DNA from: an uncultured Bacteroidales bacterium
GTDB lineage: Bacteria > Bacteroidota > Bacteroidia > Bacteroidales > Paludibacteraceae
Direction: 5' to 3'
Assembly: GCA_946411385.1 (NCBI GenBank)
Contig: CAMKDV010000004.1
Coordinates: forward strand, 62,001-126,000
DNA: 64,000 nt
Below the pieces are notes generated by a model. The model ran no database searches. It was not told the DNA's origin and saw nothing but the letters and a program-made list of their open reading frames with translations. Shown here one piece after another: positions 46,340-53,838 of the stretch (position 1 is the first letter of the stretch; every line of letters starts with the position of its first letter). Both the position numbers and the translations under genes were made by a program.

Positions 46340-46371
46340 CAAAGATACGCTTTTTTCGTTTAAAATGCAAG
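46340..46371 (-). promoter_or_regulatory. Promoter of the flippase gene
   Basis: Minus-strand CTTG (46371-46368, TTTG-like) and TATCTTTG (46347-46340) have a 20-bp spacer. The leader to ATG 46306 is about 29 nt. Confidence 0.75.
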
Positions 46372-46407
46372 AAATACGCACAAAAAAACGAAAAATATGC
46401 CAATAAA

Positions 46408-46439
46408 TTTGCATATTTGAAAAAAAAGTGTTATATTTG
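46408..46439 (+). promoter_or_regulatory. Promoter of the tonB-like/recG pair
   Basis: TTTG at 46408-46411 and TATATTTG at 46432-46439 have a 20-bp spacer. It lies back-to-back with the flippase promoter. The leader to ATG 46499 is about 55 nt. Confidence 0.78.
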
Positions 46440-46498
46440 CACCAAATTTCGCTCAAAAGGCAAAGTTAGGTTGAACGTTTTACATAAATTAAATCTAT

Positions 46499-47179
46499 AT
46501 GCAACTGAAAAAATCACCAAAAGCGAGCTTGGAAGACAAGAAATTTACCTATGTGCTCATAGGCCTTGCTTTCGTGCTGAGCATTTGCTACGTAGCTCTT
46601 GAATGGACGGAGACAGAGGTCAAAGTCCATATACTACCCGACACGGATTTCCTTATCGAGGAAGAAGTAGAGATTCAGCAGACGCAACAGGACGTTACGC
46701 CTCCGCCTCCTCCCCCACAAGTACAGGAAGTGGAAGTTCTCAACGTGGTTGAGGACGAGAAAGAGGTAGAGGATATCGATATCCAGACCGAGGATGACAA
46801 AGACGTTGAGGTCGTTATCGCCGCTCCTGTGGAGACGCCAGTTGAAGAGGAGGAAGAGGAAGTAATCTTCATGGTCGTTGAGACGATGCCTGAGTTCCCG
46901 GGCGGTCAGCAAGCCTTGTTCAAGTATCTGAGCGAGAATGTGAAATATCCTGTCATCGCTCAGGAGAACGGTATCCAGGGTCGTGTAATCTGCCAGTTCG
47001 TGGTGAACAAAGACGGTTCGATTGTGGACGTTGAGGTTGTTCGTTCGGGCGGTGACGCTTCGTTGGACAAAGAGGCCGTTCGCGTCATCAAGTCGATGCC
47101 TAAGTGGAAACCCGGCAAGCAGCGTGGTAAAGCTGTGCGTGTGAAATACACCGTGCCTGTAAGTTTCCGTCTCCAATAA
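46499..47179 (+). CDS. tonB: TonB-like energy transducer
   Basis: 226 residues. Start MQLKKSPKASLEDKKFTYVLIGLAFVLSICYVAL: a short cytoplasmic end and one membrane helix (about 18-37). The periplasmic linker is unusual: PPPPPP near 67 followed by a long run rich in E, D and V instead of the usual Pro-Lys repeats. The C-terminal TonB domain (about 130-226) is complete: MPEFPGGQQALFKYLSENVKYP, GIQGRVICQFVVNKDGSIVDVEVVRSG, LDKEAVRVIKSMPKWKPGKQRGKAVRVKYTVPVSFRL. It should pass proton-motive energy from ExbBD to outer-membrane receptors such as the one at 5990-8551; exbBD is not adjacent. recG starts 2 bp after its stop. Confidence 0.9.
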   Translation: MQLKKSPKASLEDKKFTYVLIGLAFVLSICYVALEWTETEVKVHILPDTDFLIEEEVEIQQTQQDVTPPPPPPQVQEVEVLNVVEDEKEVEDIDIQTEDDKDVEVVIAAPVETPVEEEEEEVIFMVVETMPEFPGGQQALFKYLSENVKYPVIAQENGIQGRVICQFVVNKDGSIVDVEVVRSGGDASLDKEAVRVIKSMPKWKPGKQRGKAVRVKYTVPVSFRLQ

Positions 47180-47181
47180 TT

Positions 47182-49266
47182 TTGTTAGACAAAGACATCA
47201 CATATTGCAAGAATGTCGGCTCGCGCAGAGCTGACATTCTGCGTAAAGAGCTGCACGTCGAGACTGCGGCCGACTTGCTTGAGGTCTATCCCTACAAGTA
47301 TATCGACCGTTCGCGCTTCTATTATCTGCACGAGATAGCCGACGAGGATACCTTCGTCCAGGTCAAAGGCGAGATACTGGAGTACCACACCATGGGCATC
47401 GGGCGCGCACAGCGGATGAGTGCCACCTTTACCGACGGACAGTCGCAGATAGAACTCGTCTGGTTCAAAGGTATTCAGTACCTCAAGCTGCAAACGGGAG
47501 TGCCCTACTTGCTCTTCGGCAAGCCGTCCAAGTTTCAGCATTCCTACAATTTTGTTCATCCCGAACTAACTCCGCTCGACAAAGTCACGCCGCAGATGGT
47601 CAGCGGTCTAGAGCCGTACTACAACACCACCGAGCGGATGAAAAAGGCGAACATCAACTCCAAAGCTCTCCGTACTATCATAGCCGGCTTGATGCCCGAT
47701 GTGGAGCGCGGTTTGCCCGAGACGCTCCACGCCGACATTCTGCAGCACTACCACCTCATCAACCGTACGCAGGCCATCCGGCAGATACATTTTCCCGAGG
47801 ACACACCTGCCATGCAAAAGGCGCGTGAACGGTTGAAGTTCGAAGAGCTGTTCTACAACCAGCTGTCCATCCTCAGCCGCGCCTCGGCTAGGCGGCGCAA
47901 CACCGACGGCTTCAAGATGCCCATGGTAGGCAGGCTGTTCAACACCTTCTACCGCAACTACCTGCCTTTCGAACTGACCAACGCGCAGAAGCGTGTGGTT
48001 CGTGAGATTCACGAAGATATGAAATCCGGCAAGCAGATGAACCGCCTGCTGCAAGGCGATGTAGGTTCGGGCAAGACGCTCGTAGCGCTGTTATGCGCCC
48101 TGCTTACCGTCGACAACGGCTACCAGGCATGTATCATGGCGCCTACCGAGATCCTCGCCCAACAGCACTACCGCACCATCTGCGATATGCTGGGCAACCT
48201 GCCCATTCGCGTTGAACTGCTCACAGGTTCCACCACCAAAAAGCAACGCGCCGAGATCTTCCCCGCCTTGCTTAGCGGCGAGATTCACCTGCTGCTCGGC
48301 ACACACGCGCTCATCGAAGATGATGTGCAGTTTGCCAATCTCGGACTGGCTATCGTCGACGAGCAGCATCGCTTCGGCGTAGCGCAACGAGCCAAACTGT
48401 GGGCAAAGAACATCCGTCCGCCACATGTGCTCGTCATGACCGCCACGCCCATCCCGCGTACGCTGGCGATGACCGTCTACGGCGATTTGCAAGTCTCCAT
48501 TATCGACGAATTGCCGCCCGGACGCAAACCCGTGCAGACCTACCATTCTTCCAACCGGCGGCGCAAGTCCGTCAACGAGTTTATTGCCAAGCAGGTCAAT
48601 CAGGGCAGACAGGTCTATGTTGTCTATCCGCTTATTCAGGAGAACGAAGAATTGGATCTTGCCGACCTCGAGAACGGCTACAACAACCTCGTCCAGGCGT
48701 TCCCCGATTACCGCATCTCGATGATTCACGGCAAGATGAAGGCCGCGGACAAAGATGCACAGATGAAGCGCTTCGTATCGGGTGAAACGCAGATTCTTGT
48801 GGCTACTACCGTCATCGAGGTGGGCGTGAATGTGCCGAACGCTTCGGTCATGATCATCGAAGATGCCGAACGCTTCGGTCTGAGCCAGTTACATCAGTTG
48901 CGCGGACGGGTAGGACGAGGAGCAGAACAGAGTTTCTGCGTACTACTCACTCCTACGGAGATTTCCGCCGACACCCGCAAACGAATGGACATCATGGTTG
49001 CCACCAACGACGGCTTCCGTATTGCCGAAGCCGACCTGCAACTTCGCGGTCCCGGAGATATCGACGGCACGATGCAGTCCGGCATGGCGTTCGACTTCAA
49101 GATTGCCAATGTCGCTACCGACGGACAGATCCTTTCCCTCGCCCGTGAGGCGGCGAACAGCGTGTTGGATGCCGATCCTCTGCTCTCTACACCCTACACC
49201 GCCATCTACCGCGACAAACTGGCGCAGATGCAGTCGGCAAGTGTCGAGTTCAGAGAAATATCATAA
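47182..49266 (+). CDS. recG: ATP-dependent DNA helicase RecG
   Basis: RecG remodels stalled forks and Holliday junctions. 694 residues. The start is TTG at 47182, two bases after the tonB-like stop; no ATG occurs until well inside the wedge domain, and DKDITYCKNVGSRRADIL matches the family N-terminus, so a non-ATG start is required. Domain order: wedge/OB domain (VKGEILEYHTMGIGRAQRM), Walker A GDVGSGKT near 292-299, DEQH-type box DEQHRFGVAQR, TATPIPRTLAM, motif V-VI ATTVIEVGVNVPNASVMIIEDAERFGLSQLHQLRGRVGRG, and the C-terminal TRG segment DGFRIAEADLQLRGPGDIDGTMQSG. All are intact. Confidence 0.96.
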   Translation: MLDKDITYCKNVGSRRADILRKELHVETAADLLEVYPYKYIDRSRFYYLHEIADEDTFVQVKGEILEYHTMGIGRAQRMSATFTDGQSQIELVWFKGIQYLKLQTGVPYLLFGKPSKFQHSYNFVHPELTPLDKVTPQMVSGLEPYYNTTERMKKANINSKALRTIIAGLMPDVERGLPETLHADILQHYHLINRTQAIRQIHFPEDTPAMQKARERLKFEELFYNQLSILSRASARRRNTDGFKMPMVGRLFNTFYRNYLPFELTNAQKRVVREIHEDMKSGKQMNRLLQGDVGSGKTLVALLCALLTVDNGYQACIMAPTEILAQQHYRTICDMLGNLPIRVELLTGSTTKKQRAEIFPALLSGEIHLLLGTHALIEDDVQFANLGLAIVDEQHRFGVAQRAKLWAKNIRPPHVLVMTATPIPRTLAMTVYGDLQVSIIDELPPGRKPVQTYHSSNRRRKSVNEFIAKQVNQGRQVYVVYPLIQENEELDLADLENGYNNLVQAFPDYRISMIHGKMKAADKDAQMKRFVSGETQILVATTVIEVGVNVPNASVMIIEDAERFGLSQLHQLRGRVGRGAEQSFCVLLTPTEISADTRKRMDIMVATNDGFRIAEADLQLRGPGDIDGTMQSGMAFDFKIANVATDGQILSLAREAANSVLDADPLLSTPYTAIYRDKLAQMQSASVEFREIS

Positions 49267-49280
49267 CCCAAATTCGGCCA

Positions 49281-49367
49281 CTTTTATCGGGGTTTTAACA
49301 GACTTTTATCGGGGTTTATCGAGTCATTATCGGTCCATTAACGGTCCATTATCGGTCCATTAACGGG
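49281..49367. repeat. 11-bp degenerate tandem array between recG and the S9 peptidase
   Basis: Eight contiguous units: cttttatcggg, gttttaacaga, cttttatcggg, gtttatcgag (10 bp), tcattatcggt, ccattaacggt, ccattatcggt, ccattaacggg. Units 1-3 are identical or near-identical to units in the murG-ftsW gap; units 5-8 resemble the array at 34989-35043. Confidence 0.8.
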
Positions 49368-49401
49368 AGTGATCACAAAACAGCATATAAATAGCACAAA
49401 A

Positions 49402-51528
49402 ATGAAATATTCACATCTAATCATTATGGCAACAGTTGGAATGCTTCTGGCATCTTGCGCCGAGAAGCCTGTAACGGACACAAAAGCGCCCATCACCAAA
49501 CCGCAAATCACCATTGAAGGCGGTCGCCTCACGCCCGAAGGGCTGTGGGCTATGGGGCGTATCGGCGCAGTCAAATCCGACATCGAGACAGGACTTATCG
49601 CCTATACCGTCAGCTACTACAGCGTCACTGAAAACCGTTCAACCACGTGGATTCGCGTCTGCAATCCCTTCGTCAACAACGGCGAAATGGAAGTGGTCGA
49701 CGAGTTTGTAGGTAGCGATCCCGCTTGGTTTGGCAATAGCGGCTACCTCACTTACATCAAAGGCGGCAAAATCTATCTCCGCCGCGACAAGGAAGAAGTG
49801 GAGCTTACCGCCAATGACCCAATAGACGACCTCGAAGGCTTCCTACTCTCGCCTACGCGCGACAAGATCATCCTCATCCGTTCGGTCAAGACTGTCCCCA
49901 CCACTGCCGACAAGTATCCTGACCTGCCGCTGGCCACAGGTCATGTGCACGAAGATCTGATGTACAAGCATTGGGATGAATGGGTAGAATCTGCTCCGCA
50001 ACCTTTCATCTATGACCTGCAACTCACCTATTACGGCGAAGGCGAACGCATCAAATCGGCCAAACTCGGCGAATCGGTCAATATCCTTGAGGGCACGCCT
50101 TACGAATGTCCTATGCGTCCGTTTGGCGGCATAGAGCAGCTGGCTTGGCATCCTGACAACGAAACGATTGCCTATACCTGCCGCAAAAAAGCCGGCCTCG
50201 ACTACGCCATCTCCACCGATAGCGACATCTACCTTTATAACCTGCGTACACGCGAGCACACCAACCTCACCGAGGGCAACGGCGGTTACGATACCAACCC
50301 GTCGTTCTCACCTGACGGACAATGGATTGCATGGCAGTCCATGGAGCGCGACGGCTACGAGAGCGATGAAAACCGTCTGTTCATAATGAATCTTCAGACA
50401 GGAGAAAAACGCTGGTTGAGCAAGACCTTGGACAGCAATGTGGACGAATATGCCTGGTACAACGATTCTACCATCCTCTTCAATGCCGTTTGGCATGGAA
50501 CGATTGATCTGTACAGCGTCAATCTGCATGGCTTCATCGAGCGTCTCACCGATGGGCAGCACGATCTTGGCTTAGCCGATGTCTCTGACCATTACGCCTT
50601 TATCCTTGGTCACTCCATGCGTCAGGCTAACGAAGTCTATCGCCTCGATATGGACGAGCAGGTAGCGGAACCCTACCTCCTCACGCTCACTCAACTTACC
50701 CGCGAGAACGACAACATCTACAGCCAGATAGAGCGTTCGACCGTTGTACCGCGCTGGCAGAAAACGACGGATGGCAAAGATATGCTCACCTGGATCATCT
50801 ATCCGCCGCATTTCGACCCGACGAAGAAATATCCTACCATCCTCTACTGCGAGGGCGGTCCTCAGAGTCCTGTGAGCCAGTTCTGGTCGTTCCGTTGGAA
50901 CTTTATGATGATGAGCGCCGGCGACTATATCATTGTGGCACCTAACCGTCGTGGCTTGCCGGGCTTCGGCAAGGCGTGGAACGAACAAATTAGCGGCGAT
51001 TACGGAGGCCAATGCATGCGCGACTACCTCACCGCCATCGACGAGTTCTGCAAAGAGCCGTATGTCGACACCGACCATCTCGGCTGCGTAGGTGCATCCT
51101 TTGGCGGCTTTAGCGTCTATTGGCTCGCCGGACACCACGACAAACGCTTCAAAGCGTTCATCGCACACGATGGCATCTTCAATCTGGAGATGCAGTACTT
51201 GGAGACGGAAGAGAAATGGTTTGCCAACTGGGATATGGGCGGCGCCTATTGGGAAAAGGATAACAAGATTGCCCAGCGCACTTTTGCCAACAGCCCGCAT
51301 CGCTTTGTGGATAAATGGGATACGCCTATCCTCTGCATCCATGGCGAGAAAGACTACCGCATCCTTGCCAATCAGGCTATGGCGGCTTTCGATGCAGCCA
51401 AGATGCGTGGCGTACCGGCCGAGCTGCTCATCTTCCCCGACGAGAACCACTGGGTGCTCAAGCCGCAGAACGGTATACTCTGGCAGCGTACCTTCCGCGA
51501 GTGGCTCGACCGCTGGCTGAAAGAATAG
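49402..51528 (+). CDS. S9-family dipeptidyl/prolyl oligopeptidase, DPP5-like lipoprotein
   Basis: 708 residues from ATG 49402 (MKYSHLIIMATVGMLLASC). A lipobox places Cys19 as the lipidated residue, so it is probably attached to the outer or inner membrane. The N-terminal beta-propeller (about 40-430) is built of TolB-like blades (GGIEQLAWHPDNETIAYTCRKKAG, TNPSFSPDGQWIAWQSMERDG). The alpha/beta-hydrolase domain has the nucleophile GASFGGF with Ser566, Asp651 in HGEKDYR and His683 in DENHWV. The layout matches DPP5-type dipeptidyl peptidases of Bacteroidales, which release dipeptides for import. The exact specificity is inferred. An 11-bp repeat array lies directly upstream and no -7 box is seen. 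Confidence 0.9.
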   Translation: MKYSHLIIMATVGMLLASCAEKPVTDTKAPITKPQITIEGGRLTPEGLWAMGRIGAVKSDIETGLIAYTVSYYSVTENRSTTWIRVCNPFVNNGEMEVVDEFVGSDPAWFGNSGYLTYIKGGKIYLRRDKEEVELTANDPIDDLEGFLLSPTRDKIILIRSVKTVPTTADKYPDLPLATGHVHEDLMYKHWDEWVESAPQPFIYDLQLTYYGEGERIKSAKLGESVNILEGTPYECPMRPFGGIEQLAWHPDNETIAYTCRKKAGLDYAISTDSDIYLYNLRTREHTNLTEGNGGYDTNPSFSPDGQWIAWQSMERDGYESDENRLFIMNLQTGEKRWLSKTLDSNVDEYAWYNDSTILFNAVWHGTIDLYSVNLHGFIERLTDGQHDLGLADVSDHYAFILGHSMRQANEVYRLDMDEQVAEPYLLTLTQLTRENDNIYSQIERSTVVPRWQKTTDGKDMLTWIIYPPHFDPTKKYPTILYCEGGPQSPVSQFWSFRWNFMMMSAGDYIIVAPNRRGLPGFGKAWNEQISGDYGGQCMRDYLTAIDEFCKEPYVDTDHLGCVGASFGGFSVYWLAGHHDKRFKAFIAHDGIFNLEMQYLETEEKWFANWDMGGAYWEKDNKIAQRTFANSPHRFVDKWDTPILCIHGEKDYRILANQAMAAFDAAKMRGVPAELLIFPDENHWVLKPQNGILWQRTFREWLDRWLKE

Positions 51529-51563
51529 AAAAATAAAGATTGTGTAAGATTCCCCATTCAAAG

Positions 51564-51596
51564 TATTTTTGGATTATTTTGGGTAATTTTGGACAA
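51564..51596. repeat. Short 11-bp array after the S9 peptidase gene
   Basis: Three units, tatttttggat, tattttgggta and attttggacaa, lie just before the terminator. The period equals that of the other 11-bp arrays; the sequence is T-rich and the case is weaker. Confidence 0.45.
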
Positions 51597-51601
51597 AAAA
51601 C

Positions 51602-51634
51602 AAGGCGGTGCGTCAGTTTTGACACACCGCCTTT
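51602..51634. terminator. Bidirectional intrinsic terminator between the S9 peptidase and rpsA
   Basis: AAGGCGGTG-c-GTCA (51602-51615) pairs with TGAC-a-CACCGCCTT (51620-51633) around a 4-nt loop. A T-run follows on both strands (ctttt on +, ttgtttttt on -). It can serve both convergent genes. Confidence 0.85.
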
Positions 51635-51655
51635 TGTCTGCAAGCAGTCAGCAGA

Positions 51656-53458
51656 TTACTCTGCGTCTTTCTTTGCAGCCTTCTTTGCGGGAGCTTTCTT
51701 TGCAGGCTTAGCCTCTGCTTCCATCGAAGCTTTGAGGTTAGCGAGCACGTCCAGATCACCAAGAGTGGTCTTTTCCAGCTTCGGCATTTCAGGAGCAGCC
51801 TCTTTCTTTTCGGCTTTAGCCTCCTTAGCGGGAGCTTCCTTGCGCTCCTCCCAGGTGCGGAGGTGCGAGATAAGGATGCGCTTAGCGTCACGGTTGAACT
51901 CAAGAATCTTGAAGTCCAGCGTGTCACCTACAGCGATCGGGCTCTTGTCCTCTTTGGCGAGATGACGGGTCGGGCAGAAGCCTTCTACGCCCTCGTCCAG
52001 AGAAACAACGGCACCCTTGTCGCTGATCTCGAGTACCTTGCCCGGAACGATGGTATCGATACCGAACTTAGCCTCAAGTTCCTCCCACGGGTTGTCTTCC
52101 AGCTGCTTGTGACCAAGCGACAGACGACGGTTGTCTTTGTCGATGTCCAGAACGATTACTTCGATCTCTGCACCGATAGAGGTAAACTCATTCGGATGTT
52201 TGATCTTCTTCGTCCAGCTCAGGTCGCTGATGTGGATCAAGCCCTCAACGCCCTCTTCCAGCTCAACAAATACGCCGAAACCGGTGAAGTTGCGAACCTT
52301 TGCGAAGTGACGCGTACCAACGGCGTACTTCGTCTCGATGGTCTGCCATGGATCGGGTTTGAGTTGTTTGATACCGAGCGACATCTTGCGATCCTCACGG
52401 TCGAGAGTAAGGATAACGCACTCAACCTCCTGACCAACTTTCAGGTAGTCGTTTGCCGAACGCAGGTGCTGGCTCCAGCTCATCTCACTTACGTGAACGA
52501 GACCTTCTACGCCGTCAGCTACCTCTACGAATGCTCCGTAATCGGTCATCACAACCACTTTGCCCTTGATGTGGTCACCCACCTTCAGGTTCTGGTCAAG
52601 TGCATCCCACGGATGCGGAGTCAGTTGCTTCAAGCCAAGAGCAATGCGCTTCTTTTCCTCATCGAAGTCAAGAATAACCACGTTGATCTTTTGGTCAAGC
52701 TGCACAATCTCTTTCGGATCGCTTACGCGGCCCCAGCTCAGGTCGGTGATGTGGATCAGACCGTCTACGCCGCCAAGGTCGATGAACACACCGTAGTTGG
52801 TGATGTTCTTAACCGTACCCTCGAGTACCTGACCTTTCTCCAGCTTGCTGACAATCTCTTTCTTTTGTGCTTCGAGCTCAGCCTCAATAAGAGCCTTGTG
52901 CGAAACAACAACGTTGCGGAACTCAGGATTGATCTTAACAATCTTGAACTCCATGGTCTTGCCAACGAACTGATCATAGTCACGGATCGGACGGATGTCG
53001 ATCTGGCTACCCGGCAAGAAGGCTTCCATACCGAGCACGTCTACGATCATGCCACCTTTGGTGCGGCACTTGATGTAGCCTTGTACGATCTCTTCCTTCT
53101 CGCAAGCCTCGTTCACGCGGTCCCATGCCTGTGCGGCACGAGCTTCCTTGTGCGACAGAACGAGTTGTCCGTTCTTGTCCTCCTGGCTCTGGATGTACAC
53201 CTCTACTTTGTCACCCTCTTTCAACTCAGGGTTGTAGCGGAACTCCGAAGCGGGGATAATACCGTCGCTCTTGAAGCCTACGTTTACGACTACTTCACGT
53301 TTGTTTACGGAAACGACTGTTCCTTCGATTACCTCATTCTCCTTGATAGAGCTGAGCGAACTGTCGTACTTTGCGATTTCAGCTTCGTTCTTGGTGCCCT
53401 TGGCGCTTGCCTCATAGGCATCCCAATCGAAGTTGTTTAATGATAAATTCTCTGCCAT
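51656..53458 (-). CDS. rpsA: 30S ribosomal protein S1
   Basis: S1 binds mRNA and helps the 30S subunit load structured or Shine-Dalgarno-poor messages. The 600 residues carry six S1/OB repeats. Clear copies are EVIEGTVVSVNKREVVVNVGFKSDG, GQVLEGTVKNITNYGVFIDLGGVDGLIHITDLSWGR, GDHIKGKVVVMTDYGAFVEVADGVEGLVHVSEMSW, GTRHFAKVRNFTGFGVFVELEEGVEGLIHISDLSW and DTIVPGKVLEISDKGAVVSLDEGVEGFCP. The C-terminal 60 residues are rich in K, A and E (PAKEAKAEKKEAAPE; KPAKKAPAKKAAKKDAE). Dependence on S1 fits the scarcity of Shine-Dalgarno sequences in this genome. The gene has its own promoter with a leader of about 145 nt, long enough for autogenous control. Confidence 0.97.
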   Translation of the reverse strand: MAENLSLNNFDWDAYEASAKGTKNEAEIAKYDSSLSSIKENEVIEGTVVSVNKREVVVNVGFKSDGIIPASEFRYNPELKEGDKVEVYIQSQEDKNGQLVLSHKEARAAQAWDRVNEACEKEEIVQGYIKCRTKGGMIVDVLGMEAFLPGSQIDIRPIRDYDQFVGKTMEFKIVKINPEFRNVVVSHKALIEAELEAQKKEIVSKLEKGQVLEGTVKNITNYGVFIDLGGVDGLIHITDLSWGRVSDPKEIVQLDQKINVVILDFDEEKKRIALGLKQLTPHPWDALDQNLKVGDHIKGKVVVMTDYGAFVEVADGVEGLVHVSEMSWSQHLRSANDYLKVGQEVECVILTLDREDRKMSLGIKQLKPDPWQTIETKYAVGTRHFAKVRNFTGFGVFVELEEGVEGLIHISDLSWTKKIKHPNEFTSIGAEIEVIVLDIDKDNRRLSLGHKQLEDNPWEELEAKFGIDTIVPGKVLEISDKGAVVSLDEGVEGFCPTRHLAKEDKSPIAVGDTLDFKILEFNRDAKRILISHLRTWEERKEAPAKEAKAEKKEAAPEMPKLEKTTLGDLDVLANLKASMEAEAKPAKKAPAKKAAKKDAE

Positions 53459-53607
53459 TGCGGTAGATAAAATGGTGTGTTACTCCGATCAGCTATATTA
53501 TGCCATAAAATTGTTAAGCGATCAAGCTGTTACGGCTATAACACGTTAAAAGGTTATTTTTCTGCTTTTCTGCCGACGCTCTTCATAGCTCGCGCGAAAA
53601 AAGCGTA

Positions 53608-53639
53608 CAAAGGTACAACATTTTTTCGGCATTTGCAAA
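53608..53639 (-). promoter_or_regulatory. Bacteroidota-type promoter of rpsA
   Basis: Minus-strand TTTG (53639-53636) and TACCTTTG (53615-53608) have a 20-bp spacer. The predicted leader to ATG 53458 is about 145 nt. Confidence 0.82.
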
Positions 53640-53737
53640 TTTTTGACAAAAAAAGTGCCGCGAATATGGATTTTTGCCTTCTGTATGTCGCAAAACATAA
53701 AATTCCCACGAACGCTCTGCATTTTCTTTAGAAAATT

Positions 53738-53769
53738 ATTGCATAATTGCATTTTTTTTGGTAACTTTG
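53738..53769 (+). promoter_or_regulatory. Promoter of the secreted protein / small peptide / PqqD-like cassette
   Basis: A TTTG-like box (ATTG, 53738-53741) and TAACTTTG (53762-53769) have a 20-bp spacer. The leader to ATG 53839 is about 65 nt. Confidence 0.75.
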
Positions 53770-53838
53770 CAATTCGTTATTCAATGAATAACCAGACAAG
53801 AAATTAACACAAAGTAATTAACATAACACGATATAACG

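Larger units (their letters stand above)
53459..53838. other. Divergent control region between rpsA and the secreted-protein cassette
   Basis: These 380 bp hold no gene. They contain the rpsA leader (53459 to about 53602), the rpsA promoter (53608-53639) and the opposite promoter (53738-53769) of the cassette at 53839. The bases between the two promoters are AT-rich without clear structure. Confidence 0.65.

Noticed and set aside
51863..53440. Long open frame on the + strand opposite rpsA (about 525 codons)
   Set aside because: It mirrors the rpsA coding sequence, has no family motifs and no promoter or start context; codon bias of rpsA explains it.
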